DNA from: Candidatus Methylomirabilis sp.
Lineage (GTDB): Bacteria; Patescibacteriota; DYJS01
Assembly (NCBI GenBank): GCA_020723005.1
Contig: DYJS01000004.1
Location: 1 to 40,986 of the forward strand
Direction of reading: 5' to 3'
DNA length: 40,986 nucleotides
The notes beneath the pieces are model-generated. The model searched no databases, was not told the DNA's origin, and saw nothing but the letters and a program-made list of their open reading frames with translations. Made by a program: the position numbers and the translations under genes. Numbering within the stretch: the first letter of the stretch is position 1; each line of letters begins with the position of its first letter. Positions 23,828-32,414 of the stretch are shown here, piece by piece.

Positions 23828-25330
23828 TTATTTTTTATCTAATTTATCTTTTTTTATAACTTTAGATTTTTTAACATTTTTTTCGATTATATCTTTCTTC
23901 TCTTTATTTTTGTTGGAAACTTTTTCACTTTTATCAATTTTTTTATCTTTCTCTTCCTTTTTCACAATCTCTTTCTTGCTTGAAATTTTTATTTTTTTAT
24001 CTTCCTGCTTTTTTTCGAAAACTTCCTCTTCTTTTCCTCTCTCAGAACTCTCTTTTTCTAAAGTATTATCATTATGAAAATTCTTAATTTCTTTATCTTC
24101 TTCTAAAACATCATCCATAAAAACAATGGAGGAAGAATCGTCTTTTGTTTTTTTCTTTTTTTGAATAAAATTATTTTTTTGAACAATAAGCTGAAACCAA
24201 ATAACAAGAATTACAACCGAAACTAAAAATGTGTATGGTGTGATTGAAAAAATTTTAGAAGCAAAATCTTCAGAATTATAATTTTTTAAAACTTCAACTA
24301 CTTTTGGTGTTGAAATTGAAAATGTAAAAAATATAAAAGGTGATTGAAAAACCCAACCTATCAATTTCAAAAATCCTCTTTTTACTTTTGTTTGCCAAAA
24401 AATCATCAAAAAGAAAACGATCATTTGGCCATAAAAATTTTTTATAAATCCATAATAAAAAAGTGTTTTTGGAAATTTTAAAATCTCTTTAATTGTAATT
24501 TTTTCCGTTCCAATAAAATCTGATTTTGAAGATTTAAAAAATATATTTTCAGATTCATCTGCATAAAATTTTCCTTCAAATTTTTGAACCCAAACTTCTG
24601 AAGTGCTGATTTTTTTTGAAGTGTTAGAAAATTCAGATGAATTAAATAAATCTGAAAATGTATTAATAAAATTTTTATCTTGAGCATCTAAAAAATTATC
24701 TGAAACTGAAATAATTACTGAATTTATGTAATCATTTGAATTGTCTGAAAATCTTTCAATTCCAAAATTTACATATTCTTGTGATAAAACTTTTGGAAGT
24801 TCAATTTTTATCAAACCATCATTTTCACCATTATTAGAATATTCTCCTACAAAAATTTTTTCTCCATCTTGAATTTTCATTTTTAATACAGAAGAAAAAT
24901 TCTCATTTTCAATTTTTTTATCTTCAAAAAATTTTTCAACTTCTTCGTTTGTTGACAGAACAAATTGATTTGTTCTCATAGATATTTTTGAATTTTCTTT
25001 CTTTGAAACTGAAAAACCGGTTGGAAAAGATTTAATGATTTTATTTATATTGAAATTTTCTTTTTCTTGAATTTTAGATTCAAATTTTGAAAATAAATTT
25101 GTTTCTGTTGTTGAGAATTCTGATTTATAGGTTGTAAAAACAAAAAAATCACCATAAAATTTTTCATCAAAATATACAAATTCTGAAACTGAATTTTCTA
25201 TTTTATTTATCAAAACTTCATTTTTTTTAGGGGAAAAAACTTTATCTTCATTCATTGCAACACTTGATGCAAAAACTTTGTTTGAACTAACAAGAAAAAA
25301 AATCCCAAAAAAAATAAATAATTTTTTCAT
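23828..25330 (-). CDS. Signal-peptide membrane protein with charged cytoplasmic tail
   Basis: 500 residues. A signal peptide (MKKLFIFFGIFFLVSSNKVFA) leads an about 270-residue Ser/Asn/Phe-rich domain expected outside the membrane. Three membrane segments follow near 300-315, 323-340 and 363-384, and then an about 110-residue Lys/Glu-rich tail that should be cytoplasmic and disordered. I do not recognise the family. It is the first gene of an apparent operon with nusA and a HAD hydrolase. The outer domain could be a surface sensor or binding protein; this is only a guess. Confidence 0.65.
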   Translation of the reverse strand: MKKLFIFFGIFFLVSSNKVFASSVAMNEDKVFSPKKNEVLINKIENSVSEFVYFDEKFYGDFFVFTTYKSEFSTTETNLFSKFESKIQEKENFNINKIIKSFPTGFSVSKKENSKISMRTNQFVLSTNEEVEKFFEDKKIENENFSSVLKMKIQDGEKIFVGEYSNNGENDGLIKIELPKVLSQEYVNFGIERFSDNSNDYINSVIISVSDNFLDAQDKNFINTFSDLFNSSEFSNTSKKISTSEVWVQKFEGKFYADESENIFFKSSKSDFIGTEKITIKEILKFPKTLFYYGFIKNFYGQMIVFFLMIFWQTKVKRGFLKLIGWVFQSPFIFFTFSISTPKVVEVLKNYNSEDFASKIFSITPYTFLVSVVILVIWFQLIVQKNNFIQKKKKTKDDSSSIVFMDDVLEEDKEIKNFHNDNTLEKESSERGKEEEVFEKKQEDKKIKISSKKEIVKKEEKDKKIDKSEKVSNKNKEKKDIIEKNVKKSKVIKKDKLDKK

Positions 25331-25352
25331 TGTAAAAATTTAAAAATCTTTG

Positions 25353-25425
25353 AGCCAAGATGGAGAATCGAACTCCAGACCCAATGCTTACGAAGCACTT
25401 GCTCTACCAACTGAGCTATCTCGGC
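25353..25425 (-). tRNA. tRNA-Thr (CGT)
   Basis: On the minus strand: acceptor GCCGAGA / TCTTGGC with a G-T pair, D arm GCTC...GAGC, anticodon stem AGTGC/GCATT with loop TTCGTAA (anticodon CGT), T arm TGGAG-TTCGATT-CTCCA. A second tRNA-Thr (GGT) lies at 40424-40495. Confidence 0.95.
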
Positions 25426-25633
25426 TTCATCAATTCAATAAACTCTCTAAAACTTTACAATAAAAAATACAAGAAAGTTAGAATTTTTTATTAAATTGAA
25501 AAATAAAACTATTAAAAAATTATAATTTTTGTAAAAAAATTTAAGAAAATTTAATCTTTCAAAAACTTTTTTTAAATTAAAATTGTTTTTATTTAAATTT
25601 TTCTATAGTTTATTTTTGAATTTCTAATCAAGT

Positions 25634-26077
25634 ATGGAAGAGGAAACATTTGGCATAATTCCAGTTTTTATTGATAAAAATATACCATATTTTTTGATTG
25701 TAAAATTAATTGCGGGGCATTGGGCTTTTTCAAAAGGTCATATAGAGGAAGGAGAAACAGAAATTCAAGCCGGAAAAAGAGAACTTTTTGAAGAAGTTGG
25801 AATAAAAAAATGCAAAGTTTTAAATAAAATTTTCTTTAAAGAAAGTTTTTCTTACAAAAAACAAGGATCTTTTATCACAAAAAATGTAAAATACTTTCTA
25901 GGTTTTGTTAAAAATAAAAATGTAAAAATAGATGGCAGAGAAGTTGTTGATTTTGAATGGCTAACGTTTAGAGATGCATTAAAAAGAATAACATTTTCTC
26001 AAGCAAAAAATGTTCTAAAAGAGGTAAACAAATTTTTAAAATTAAACAAAACAGAGATTTTTAAAAATGAAAAATAA
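25634..26077 (+). CDS. Nudix hydrolase, Ap4A hydrolase-like
   Basis: 147 residues. The Nudix box is complete at about 35-57 (GHIEEGETEIQAGKRELFEE then VGI), which fits Gx5Ex7REUxEExGU. The preceding GHWAFSKGH is typical of bacterial Ap4A/nucleotide hydrolases. Such enzymes split nucleoside diphosphates linked to another group. The start codon ATG at 25634 has no clear Shine-Dalgarno. It overlaps the following DUF4012 gene by 11 nt. The substrate is not shown. Confidence 0.92.
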   Translation: MEEETFGIIPVFIDKNIPYFLIVKLIAGHWAFSKGHIEEGETEIQAGKRELFEEVGIKKCKVLNKIFFKESFSYKKQGSFITKNVKYFLGFVKNKNVKIDGREVVDFEWLTFRDALKRITFSQAKNVLKEVNKFLKLNKTEIFKNEK

Positions 26078-27701
26078 AAAAATAAACTTTGTTTTAAATT
26101 TTATTATATCTATTTTTGTATTTTTATACTTTTTTTCCTTTTTTATTGTTTTGAAAAAAGAGAAAAATTTTCAAAATTTAAAAATAAAAAACATTGACTC
26201 TATAAAAACATATAACTACTCACCCCTACAAGATTCATTAAACTTTTTTTCTGAATACGAGAAAAATAAAGAAAAATTAAATTTTACAATTTTTTCAGAC
26301 CTCTCTTTGAAAAAAATCGACGAAAATCATTTTGAGATAATTGGAAGCGAAAAATTCCTTGAAAATTTAAAAAAAATAGAAAAAATAAACTTTTTTTTAA
26401 AAAAAATTATTCCAGCATCAACTTCAATTTTTGAATCTTTTCCATTTAAAAATTATTTTTTATCAGAAAAAAATTTAGAAAATTATTATAAAATTTTACC
26501 AAAAATTGAAAAAATCTCAGATGAATTTGGAAATTTTAATTATGGAATTGAAAAAATTTTTAATAATTTTGAAATTCTTCTACTTTTTCAAAATCCACTC
26601 GAAGCAAGACCCACAGGTGGTTTTATTGGTAGTTATGCATATATTAAAATTGAAAATAAAATTATTGAAATTATTGAAGTTCGTTCTAGCTATGCAATAG
26701 AAGACTATAGAAAAATTGTTGAACCACCAAGCCAAATAAAAAAAGTTTATCCAAATTGGACCTTTCGTGATTCAAATTTCTTTTTTTCTTTCGAAGAGTC
26801 TGCCAAAAAAGCAATTGAATTTTTTGGAAGAGATATTGATTCCGTTGTTTTTATCAATCCAACTTTTTTACAAATTTTTATTGAAGAGTTTGGAGATTTA
26901 AAGATTAAAGATCAAAATTTAATAATAAACAAAAAAAATATTTTTACAGGACTTGGATTTTTTGGAGAAGCAGAACATAGGAAAAATGGTTTTTATAGTG
27001 AAAATTCAAAAAATTTTCTTGGAGAAATTTTTTCAGAAATTATCAAAAAAACCTCTCAAAAAAATAATTTTTTTGAAGATAAAAATTTTTTAAATAAAAT
27101 TTTAGCATCACTTTACAAAAGAGATCTTGTTTTCTATTTTTCAGATAAAAAATTAAATTCATTAGCAAAATATCTCAGAATAGATGGAGATTTACCAAAT
27201 TATGATGAAAATTATTTTTCTTATATTGAAGCAAATCTTAGTGGCAGTAAATCGAGCTGGAACATAAAAAAAGATATTTCAATAAATATTAGTGAAGATT
27301 TTTCAAAATACGAAATTGAAATAAAATTTTTTCACACAGGAAATCAAAATTTTTTAGATGGTGATTACAATGGATTTTTTAAATTTTTTATACCACAAAA
27401 CACAAAAGATATTATTTTATCTGGATTTGACGATCCTCCAAGTATTGTTAAAACAGAAAAAATTGTTAAAAGCGTTGAAAATCAAAGATTTTTTGCTGGT
27501 GGATGGATAAAATTAAAGCCAAACGAAGAAAAAATTGTAAAAATAAAATATCAATTAAATTCAGCTGAAAACTATTTTATATTTTTTCCACAATCTGGAG
27601 CAAGAAACCAAACACTAAAAATACTTTTAAACGGAAATGTTGAAAAAATATTACAAGATCCTGTTTTGCAAGTAAAAATTATAAAAGAAAAAAAGAATTG
27701 A
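26067..27701 (+). CDS. DUF4012-type membrane protein
   Basis: 544 residues. A single N-terminal membrane anchor (about 8-27) is followed by a large exported domain. The block LLLFQNPLEARPTGGFIGSY, then FRDSNFFFSFEESAKKAIEFF and VVFINPTFLQIFIEEFGDLKI, is the DUF4012 pattern; the family is common in CPR bacteria and Actinobacteria, next to cell-envelope genes. The function is unknown. The start overlaps the Nudix gene, so the two are translationally coupled. The protein is Lys/Asn/Phe-rich. Confidence 0.85.
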   Translation: MKNKKINFVLNFIISIFVFLYFFSFFIVLKKEKNFQNLKIKNIDSIKTYNYSPLQDSLNFFSEYEKNKEKLNFTIFSDLSLKKIDENHFEIIGSEKFLENLKKIEKINFFLKKIIPASTSIFESFPFKNYFLSEKNLENYYKILPKIEKISDEFGNFNYGIEKIFNNFEILLLFQNPLEARPTGGFIGSYAYIKIENKIIEIIEVRSSYAIEDYRKIVEPPSQIKKVYPNWTFRDSNFFFSFEESAKKAIEFFGRDIDSVVFINPTFLQIFIEEFGDLKIKDQNLIINKKNIFTGLGFFGEAEHRKNGFYSENSKNFLGEIFSEIIKKTSQKNNFFEDKNFLNKILASLYKRDLVFYFSDKKLNSLAKYLRIDGDLPNYDENYFSYIEANLSGSKSSWNIKKDISINISEDFSKYEIEIKFFHTGNQNFLDGDYNGFFKFFIPQNTKDIILSGFDDPPSIVKTEKIVKSVENQRFFAGGWIKLKPNEEKIVKIKYQLNSAENYFIFFPQSGARNQTLKILLNGNVEKILQDPVLQVKIIKEKKN

Positions 27702-27857
27702 AAATCTTTTTTCAGAAATAAGTTTTTCAAAAATTATTAAAAATTTTTACTAATAATTTAAACAATCTTAAATAATAAAAAATTTTAAAAAATTAACTAA
27801 AAATCCAAAATTTTTCAAAGAAATTAAATTAAACAAATTTTTTAACTTTTTTACTAT

Positions 27858-28352
27858 TCAATAATTTTTTCCAAAAAGAATGGAACTTATTTTATTTTTA
27901 ATTTTTTCAATAGATCTAAAAAATATCATTTTTGTTGCACTTTCGCTTTTCTGAATCATTTTAGATGCCTCTTTAAAAGTGAGTTTTTCCAAAATTTTTA
28001 ATTCAACAACAGATTTTTCAATATAATTTAATGATTCCGAAATTACATTTTTTAAAAAATCAAAATCCATATTTTCAAAAATATTATCTTCATTTTCAAA
28101 AATTGGTTCAAAAATTGAATCTGAAATATGAAATGTATTTTTTTTAGTTCTAAAATAATCAATTAAAGCAGAATTTGCTGTTTTGAAAAGATAACCTCTA
28201 TTTAATTTTTTATTTCTCAAAACTTTTAAAAATGTTTCTTGACACAGATCTAAAGAATCGTTTTCCGATCCTGTTCTTAAAAAAAAGTATCTATAAATTG
28301 AATTTATATTTTCTATATAAAAATTTTCAAAATCAAAATCCATCTTTTTCAA
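27858..28352 (-). CDS. ECF-type RNA polymerase sigma factor
   Basis: 164 residues. Region 2 is seen as IYRYFFLRTGSENDSLDLCQ followed by ETFLKVL, and region 4 as EKSVVELKILEKLTFKEASKM with a helix-turn-helix (SESATKMIFFRSIEKIK). Size and arrangement are those of the sigma-70 ECF group. An anti-sigma gene is not adjacent. The start may be 28352 or the ATG three codons later. The target regulon cannot be read from the window. Confidence 0.8.
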   Translation of the reverse strand: MKKMDFDFENFYIENINSIYRYFFLRTGSENDSLDLCQETFLKVLRNKKLNRGYLFKTANSALIDYFRTKKNTFHISDSIFEPIFENEDNIFENMDFDFLKNVISESLNYIEKSVVELKILEKLTFKEASKMIQKSESATKMIFFRSIEKIKNKISSILFGKNY

Positions 28353-28480
28353 AATCTTTCATAAAAAAGCTACTTTTAAAAATAAATTAGTAAAGCAGAG
28401 TTTTAAAAATTAAATTTAAAAATTTTAAAAACTCTTGATGAATTTTCTGAATCTTTTAGAGAGTCTTCGTAATTTGAATT

Positions 28481-28552
28481 GCGGGTATAGTATAACGGCT
28501 ATTACATCGCCTTGCCAAGGCGAAGATAGGGGTTCGACCCTCCTTACCCGCT
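28481..28552 (+). tRNA. tRNA-Gly (GCC)
   Basis: Acceptor GCGGGTA / TACCCGC, anticodon stem TCGCC/GGCGA with loop TTGCCAA (anticodon GCC), T arm AGGGG-TTCGACC-CTCCT. Very similar to the tRNA-Gly (TCC) at 33915-33986 outside the anticodon arm. Confidence 0.95.
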
Positions 28553-28703
28553 CAAAAAAGGCTCATTTAAAAATAAAGAGAGAATTTTTTGTTTTATAAA
28601 AAAGCATAACTGCTTAATTAAAAAATTTAAATTTATAATAAAGTTTTTTATTTCAAGTTTTATCTTTCCTTAATCATCTTTTGTATTTGTAAACTTCTCA
28701 AAG

Positions 28704-30152
28704 ATGGACTTTTTGAAATTTGATTTTAGAGAGAAAAAGATAACAAAAATTTTGAGAAAAAGTAGAAACAATAAATCAAATGATTATGAATTTGGATTTT
28801 CTGTTTCTCATAAACCTTTTGCAAAAACGAGTGGAAAAATTTCAGAAAAAATTGTTCGTGAAATGAGTAAAATTAAAGACGAACCAAGTTGGGTTTTGGA
28901 ATTCCGTTTGAAATCTTTAGAAGTTTTCAATTCTATGCCAATGCCAAATTTTGGACCAAATCTTTCTGAAATTGATTTTGAAAAAATTAATTACTACATC
29001 AAACCAACTGATAAAAATTTTAACTCTTGGGACGAAGTTCCAAAGGAGATAAAAGAAACTTTTGAAAAAATTGGAGTTCCTGAACATGAAAGAAAATTTT
29101 TTGCAGGAGTTGAAGCACAATTTGACAGCGAAGTAGTTTATTCAAAAGCAAAAGAATATCTAGAAAAACTTGGAGTAATTTTTTTAAGCATTGATGAAGC
29201 AATAAAAAAATTTCCAGAAATTGTTAAAAGGTATTTTGCAAAAATTGTTTTTCCAGAAGATAATAAATTTTCTGCACTGAACTCAACTTTTTTTTCTGGT
29301 GGAAGTTTTGTGTATATTCCAAAAAATGTAAAAGTTGATTTACCACTACAAGCATATTTTCGCATAAACTCTAAAAGTTTTGGACAATTTGAAAGGACTT
29401 TGATAATCGCAGAAGAAAATTCAAGTGTTTCCTATTTGGAAGGTTGCACGGCACCAATTTATAAAAAAGATTCTCTTCACTCTGCAGTCGTTGAAGTGGT
29501 TGTTGAAAAAAATGCAAGTGTCCAATATACAACAATTCAAAATTGGAGTAAAAATGTTTTTAACCTTGTGACAAAAAGAGCTTTAGTTTTTGAAAATGGA
29601 AAAATGGAATGGGTAGATGGAAATTTGGGTAGTAAAATTACAATGAAATATCCAAGCTGTATTTTACAAGGAAAAAATTCTCACGGAGAGATAATTTCTA
29701 TTTCTCTTGCTGGAGATGGGCAAATTCAAGACACTGGAACAAAAATGATTCACATAGGTGAAAATTCTACAAGTAGAGTTATTGCAAAATCTATTTGCAA
29801 AGATGGGGGAATTGCAAATTATCGTGGAAAAATTGATATGAAAATGAGAACAAAAAATTCAAAAAGTTCTGTTTCTTGCGATGCTTTAATACTTGATGAA
29901 AAATCCAAAACTTCAACTTTTCCAAAAAATATTCAAAATGGAGAAAATTCTACAATTGAGCATGAAGCAAGGATCAGTAAAATTTCTGAAGAAAAACTTT
30001 TTTACTTACAATCTCGAGGAATTCCCCAAGAAAAATCTTTTTCAATAGTCGTCCAAGGTTTTCTTGCACCAATGATAAAAAATTTACCAATTGATTATGC
30101 TGTTGAATTAAAAAAACTCATTGATTTGGAGATGGTTGGAAGTGTAGGATAA
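28704..30152 (+). CDS. sufB: Fe-S cluster assembly protein SufB
   Basis: 482 residues, full length. SufB is the scaffold on which Suf iron-sulfur clusters form, normally in a SufBC2D complex. The N-terminal region has DEPSWVLEFRLKSLEVF; the beta-helix core has NSTFFSGGSFVYIPKNVKVD and YLEGCTAPIY; the C-terminus has SSVSCDALILDEKSKTSTFP, where C392 corresponds to the essential SufB Cys, and the usual IEHEARISKISEEKLFYLQS. No sufC, sufD or sufS lies in the window. The upstream promoter was not identified. Confidence 0.95.
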   Translation: MDFLKFDFREKKITKILRKSRNNKSNDYEFGFSVSHKPFAKTSGKISEKIVREMSKIKDEPSWVLEFRLKSLEVFNSMPMPNFGPNLSEIDFEKINYYIKPTDKNFNSWDEVPKEIKETFEKIGVPEHERKFFAGVEAQFDSEVVYSKAKEYLEKLGVIFLSIDEAIKKFPEIVKRYFAKIVFPEDNKFSALNSTFFSGGSFVYIPKNVKVDLPLQAYFRINSKSFGQFERTLIIAEENSSVSYLEGCTAPIYKKDSLHSAVVEVVVEKNASVQYTTIQNWSKNVFNLVTKRALVFENGKMEWVDGNLGSKITMKYPSCILQGKNSHGEIISISLAGDGQIQDTGTKMIHIGENSTSRVIAKSICKDGGIANYRGKIDMKMRTKNSKSSVSCDALILDEKSKTSTFPKNIQNGENSTIEHEARISKISEEKLFYLQSRGIPQEKSFSIVVQGFLAPMIKNLPIDYAVELKKLIDLEMVGSVG

Positions 30153-30179
30153 AAAATCAAAATCAAAATATAACTCTTA

Positions 30180-30569
30180 CTATTTATCAAAACGCTCACC
30201 TTTATAAATAATTTGTGCATCTCTAACTTGATTTGTTTCAAATCGTGTTCCACATTTTCTACATAAAAAAAGAAATGATTTTTTACTACGGAAATCTTCT
30301 TCTTTTATTCTTAATAATGTAACATTTGCTCCACAAATTGGACACCTTGCTTCTACATCACACAACCCATCTCTTTTCATCCAATCATTCACTGTTGAAA
30401 AAGTGTGATCTGGTTGTATAATCCGCATCGTATATTCAACACCATTTTCTCCTTCTGAAATACTTTCATCATTAAGTCTTTTACCACAAAAACTACAAAG
30501 TGCTTCTTCTGAAATATATATATTATCTTTACCACAATGGGGACAAATTTTTGTTTTTAATTCACTCAT
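30180..30569 (-). CDS. Double zinc-ribbon protein of unknown function
   Basis: 129 residues. Four CxxC knuckles form two likely zinc ribbons: CPHCGK (9-14) with CSFCGK (26-31), and CPICGA (around 76) with CRKCGT (around 103). The part between them (VEYTMRIIQPDHTFSTVNDW) is unrecognised. Likely nucleic-acid or protein binding. It is convergent with sufB, 27 nt apart. Confidence 0.72.
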   Translation of the reverse strand: MSELKTKICPHCGKDNIYISEEALCSFCGKRLNDESISEGENGVEYTMRIIQPDHTFSTVNDWMKRDGLCDVEARCPICGANVTLLRIKEEDFRSKKSFLFLCRKCGTRFETNQVRDAQIIYKGERFDK

Positions 30570-30741
30570 ATTATTTTTATAAAACTTTTAATCTTTTCGT
30601 ATTTCACTCTACAAAAAAAAACAAAGTCAACTTTTTAACATAAAACTTTTAATTTAGTAATTGTTATTTTTTTATAAAATTTTCATTAAAAATAAAAATT
30701 TTTCTTAACAAAATAAATAAAAGAATTTATATTTGAAACAC

Positions 30742-30769
30742 TTGACTAAAAATTATCAAATTATAGTAA
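30742..30769 (+). promoter_or_regulatory. Candidate promoter of rplK
   Basis: TTGACT (30742-30747), 16 nt, TAGTAA (30764-30769), with an overlapping TATAGT at 30762-30767. It lies 25 nt before the rplK ATG in an otherwise A/T-rich 224-nt gap. A good -35 but an ambiguous -10. Confidence 0.45.
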
Positions 30770-30793
30770 AAGATTAGATTTTTAAAAAATATT

Positions 30794-31222
30794 ATGGCAA
30801 AAAAAATTAAGACAAAAATTAAACTTCAAATTCAAGCAGGAAAAGCAAACCCTGCACCACCAGTTGGACCAGCACTTGGACAACATGGTCTTCAAATTAT
30901 GGATTTTTGTAACAAATTTAATACTGTAACAAAAGAGAAAGGAGACACAATTTTACCTGTTGTAATCACTGTTTATGAAGATAAAACTTATGATTTTATT
31001 GTAAAAGCTCCTCCAGCATCCGAACTCCTTAAAAAGGCTTCGGGAATCTCTAAAGGTTCTGAAAAACCAAATAAAGAGAAGATTGGGAAAATCACAAAAT
31101 CTAAACTTGAAGAAATCACAAAAGTAAAAATGCCAGATTTAAATGCATATGATCTAGAAAGTGGAATGAAAATTATTGCTGGAACTGCAAAGCAGATGGG
31201 AATAGAAATTATTGAAGGATAA
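30794..31222 (+). CDS. rplK: Ribosomal protein L11
   Basis: 142 residues. L11 is part of the GTPase-associated centre of the 50S subunit and binds 23S rRNA. The N-terminal domain is standard: [20 protein letters not shown] followed by [16 protein letters not shown], then [19 protein letters not shown]; the C-terminal RNA-binding domain ends in [13 protein letters not shown]. Usually nusG precedes and rplA follows; here neither is adjacent and a lipoprotein gene follows directly. Lone rplK is a feature seen in some reduced genomes. Confidence 0.98.
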   Translation: MAKKIKTKIKLQIQAGKANPAPPVGPALGQHGLQIMDFCNKFNTVTKEKGDTILPVVITVYEDKTYDFIVKAPPASELLKKASGISKGSEKPNKEKIGKITKSKLEEITKVKMPDLNAYDLESGMKIIAGTAKQMGIEIIEG

Positions 31223-31232
31223 ATTTTTGAAA

Positions 31233-32414
31233 ATGAAAAATTTTAAATTAAAAAACTTTTTTCTTGTATTTTTACTATCTGCAATTTCTCTCTCTGCTTG
31301 CGAACTTAAAAAAAAGAACAATAGCACAACATCTTCTAAGAATAGCAATTCAACAAACAAAAACACAAAAGATGCCGAAACTAAAAAAGAAGATATTGTA
31401 ATAAACATAGAAAACTCTGTTTTTTCAAATTCTTTTTTTTATTCTAACACAGGTAAGGAAAGCGAATCTTCTAAAGTTGAGCCATTAACAAAAATTAAGT
31501 CTGAAATTAAAAAACAAGCCACTGATATAAAAAGTGAAAAATTAGCCTTTAGCTTCAGTTACAATCCATACTATCCAAAAATTTTTATTTTAGTTGGAGA
31601 TTCATCTCAATTTAACAATTTTCAACCATATCAAAAGATATTTATCTCTGATATTGATGGAAAAAATGTGAAGATGATTTATTCTCTTAAGCAAAATGAT
31701 GAGAATAAAGAAAACTATATTTCAGGATTTACATTTTCTAGTGATGGAAAAAGTGAAGCAGGATGGATTGAACAAGACAGATCGAGAGAAGATTTTCCAA
31801 CGAGAATAAAAGTTGTAAACCTTCAGGAACTTTTTAATGATTCAAAATCAGTTTCCTTTAATGAGTTTGAGCTGGATTCTGATTTTGGATTTTTCTCAAA
31901 TTTTTTAGCTATTCAAGAAGATAAATTTATTTTCAAATCTGATAAGATAGCCGGAGAGAAATATGGAGATTCTATTTTAAATTATGCTTTAAGAACATCA
32001 AATGTTCTTAAACCAAAACCATATCTATTTATTAAAGATGCTATTGAAACCTTAAAAATAAAAGATTCATCAGTTGAAATAGGACATCTTTTTTCAAGCA
32101 TAAAATCGTCTTCAAAAAATACTATATTCTTTTCTCTTATCACAAATTCTAAGTCAGAAACATCTTCTCATATCATTCAACAAGATGAACCGGGAAACTT
32201 TAGGATTATAAAAACTTTTAAAGAGAAAAATTTTGTTTGTCAGCCACAAATATCAATAAGAAGCAAAATTCCTTGCATTCAATTAGATTTTGATTCTGAA
32301 ACAGATTCATCAACACTTGTTCAACTTGATGTTTCAACAGGAAAAATTTTAGAAATAGCAAAAGATAAAAAAGTTTCTGAATTAGGATTTAACCCTATTT
32401 GGTGGGAAGTTTAA
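31233..32414 (+). CDS. Putative lipoprotein
   Basis: 393 residues from the ATG at 31233 (a TTG at 31212 would overlap rplK and is less likely). N-terminal signal with lipobox LSAC (cleavage before the Cys), then a Ser/Thr/Asn/Lys-rich linker of about 40 residues, then a beta-rich domain with periodic segments (KIFISDIDGKNVKMIYSL, GFTFSSDGKSEAGWI) that recall a TolB/WD-like propeller. Family not identified. It overlaps the next gene by 16 nt, so the two may act together at the cell surface. Confidence 0.72.
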   Translation: MKNFKLKNFFLVFLLSAISLSACELKKKNNSTTSSKNSNSTNKNTKDAETKKEDIVINIENSVFSNSFFYSNTGKESESSKVEPLTKIKSEIKKQATDIKSEKLAFSFSYNPYYPKIFILVGDSSQFNNFQPYQKIFISDIDGKNVKMIYSLKQNDENKENYISGFTFSSDGKSEAGWIEQDRSREDFPTRIKVVNLQELFNDSKSVSFNEFELDSDFGFFSNFLAIQEDKFIFKSDKIAGEKYGDSILNYALRTSNVLKPKPYLFIKDAIETLKIKDSSVEIGHLFSSIKSSSKNTIFFSLITNSKSETSSHIIQQDEPGNFRIIKTFKEKNFVCQPQISIRSKIPCIQLDFDSETDSSTLVQLDVSTGKILEIAKDKKVSELGFNPIWWEV

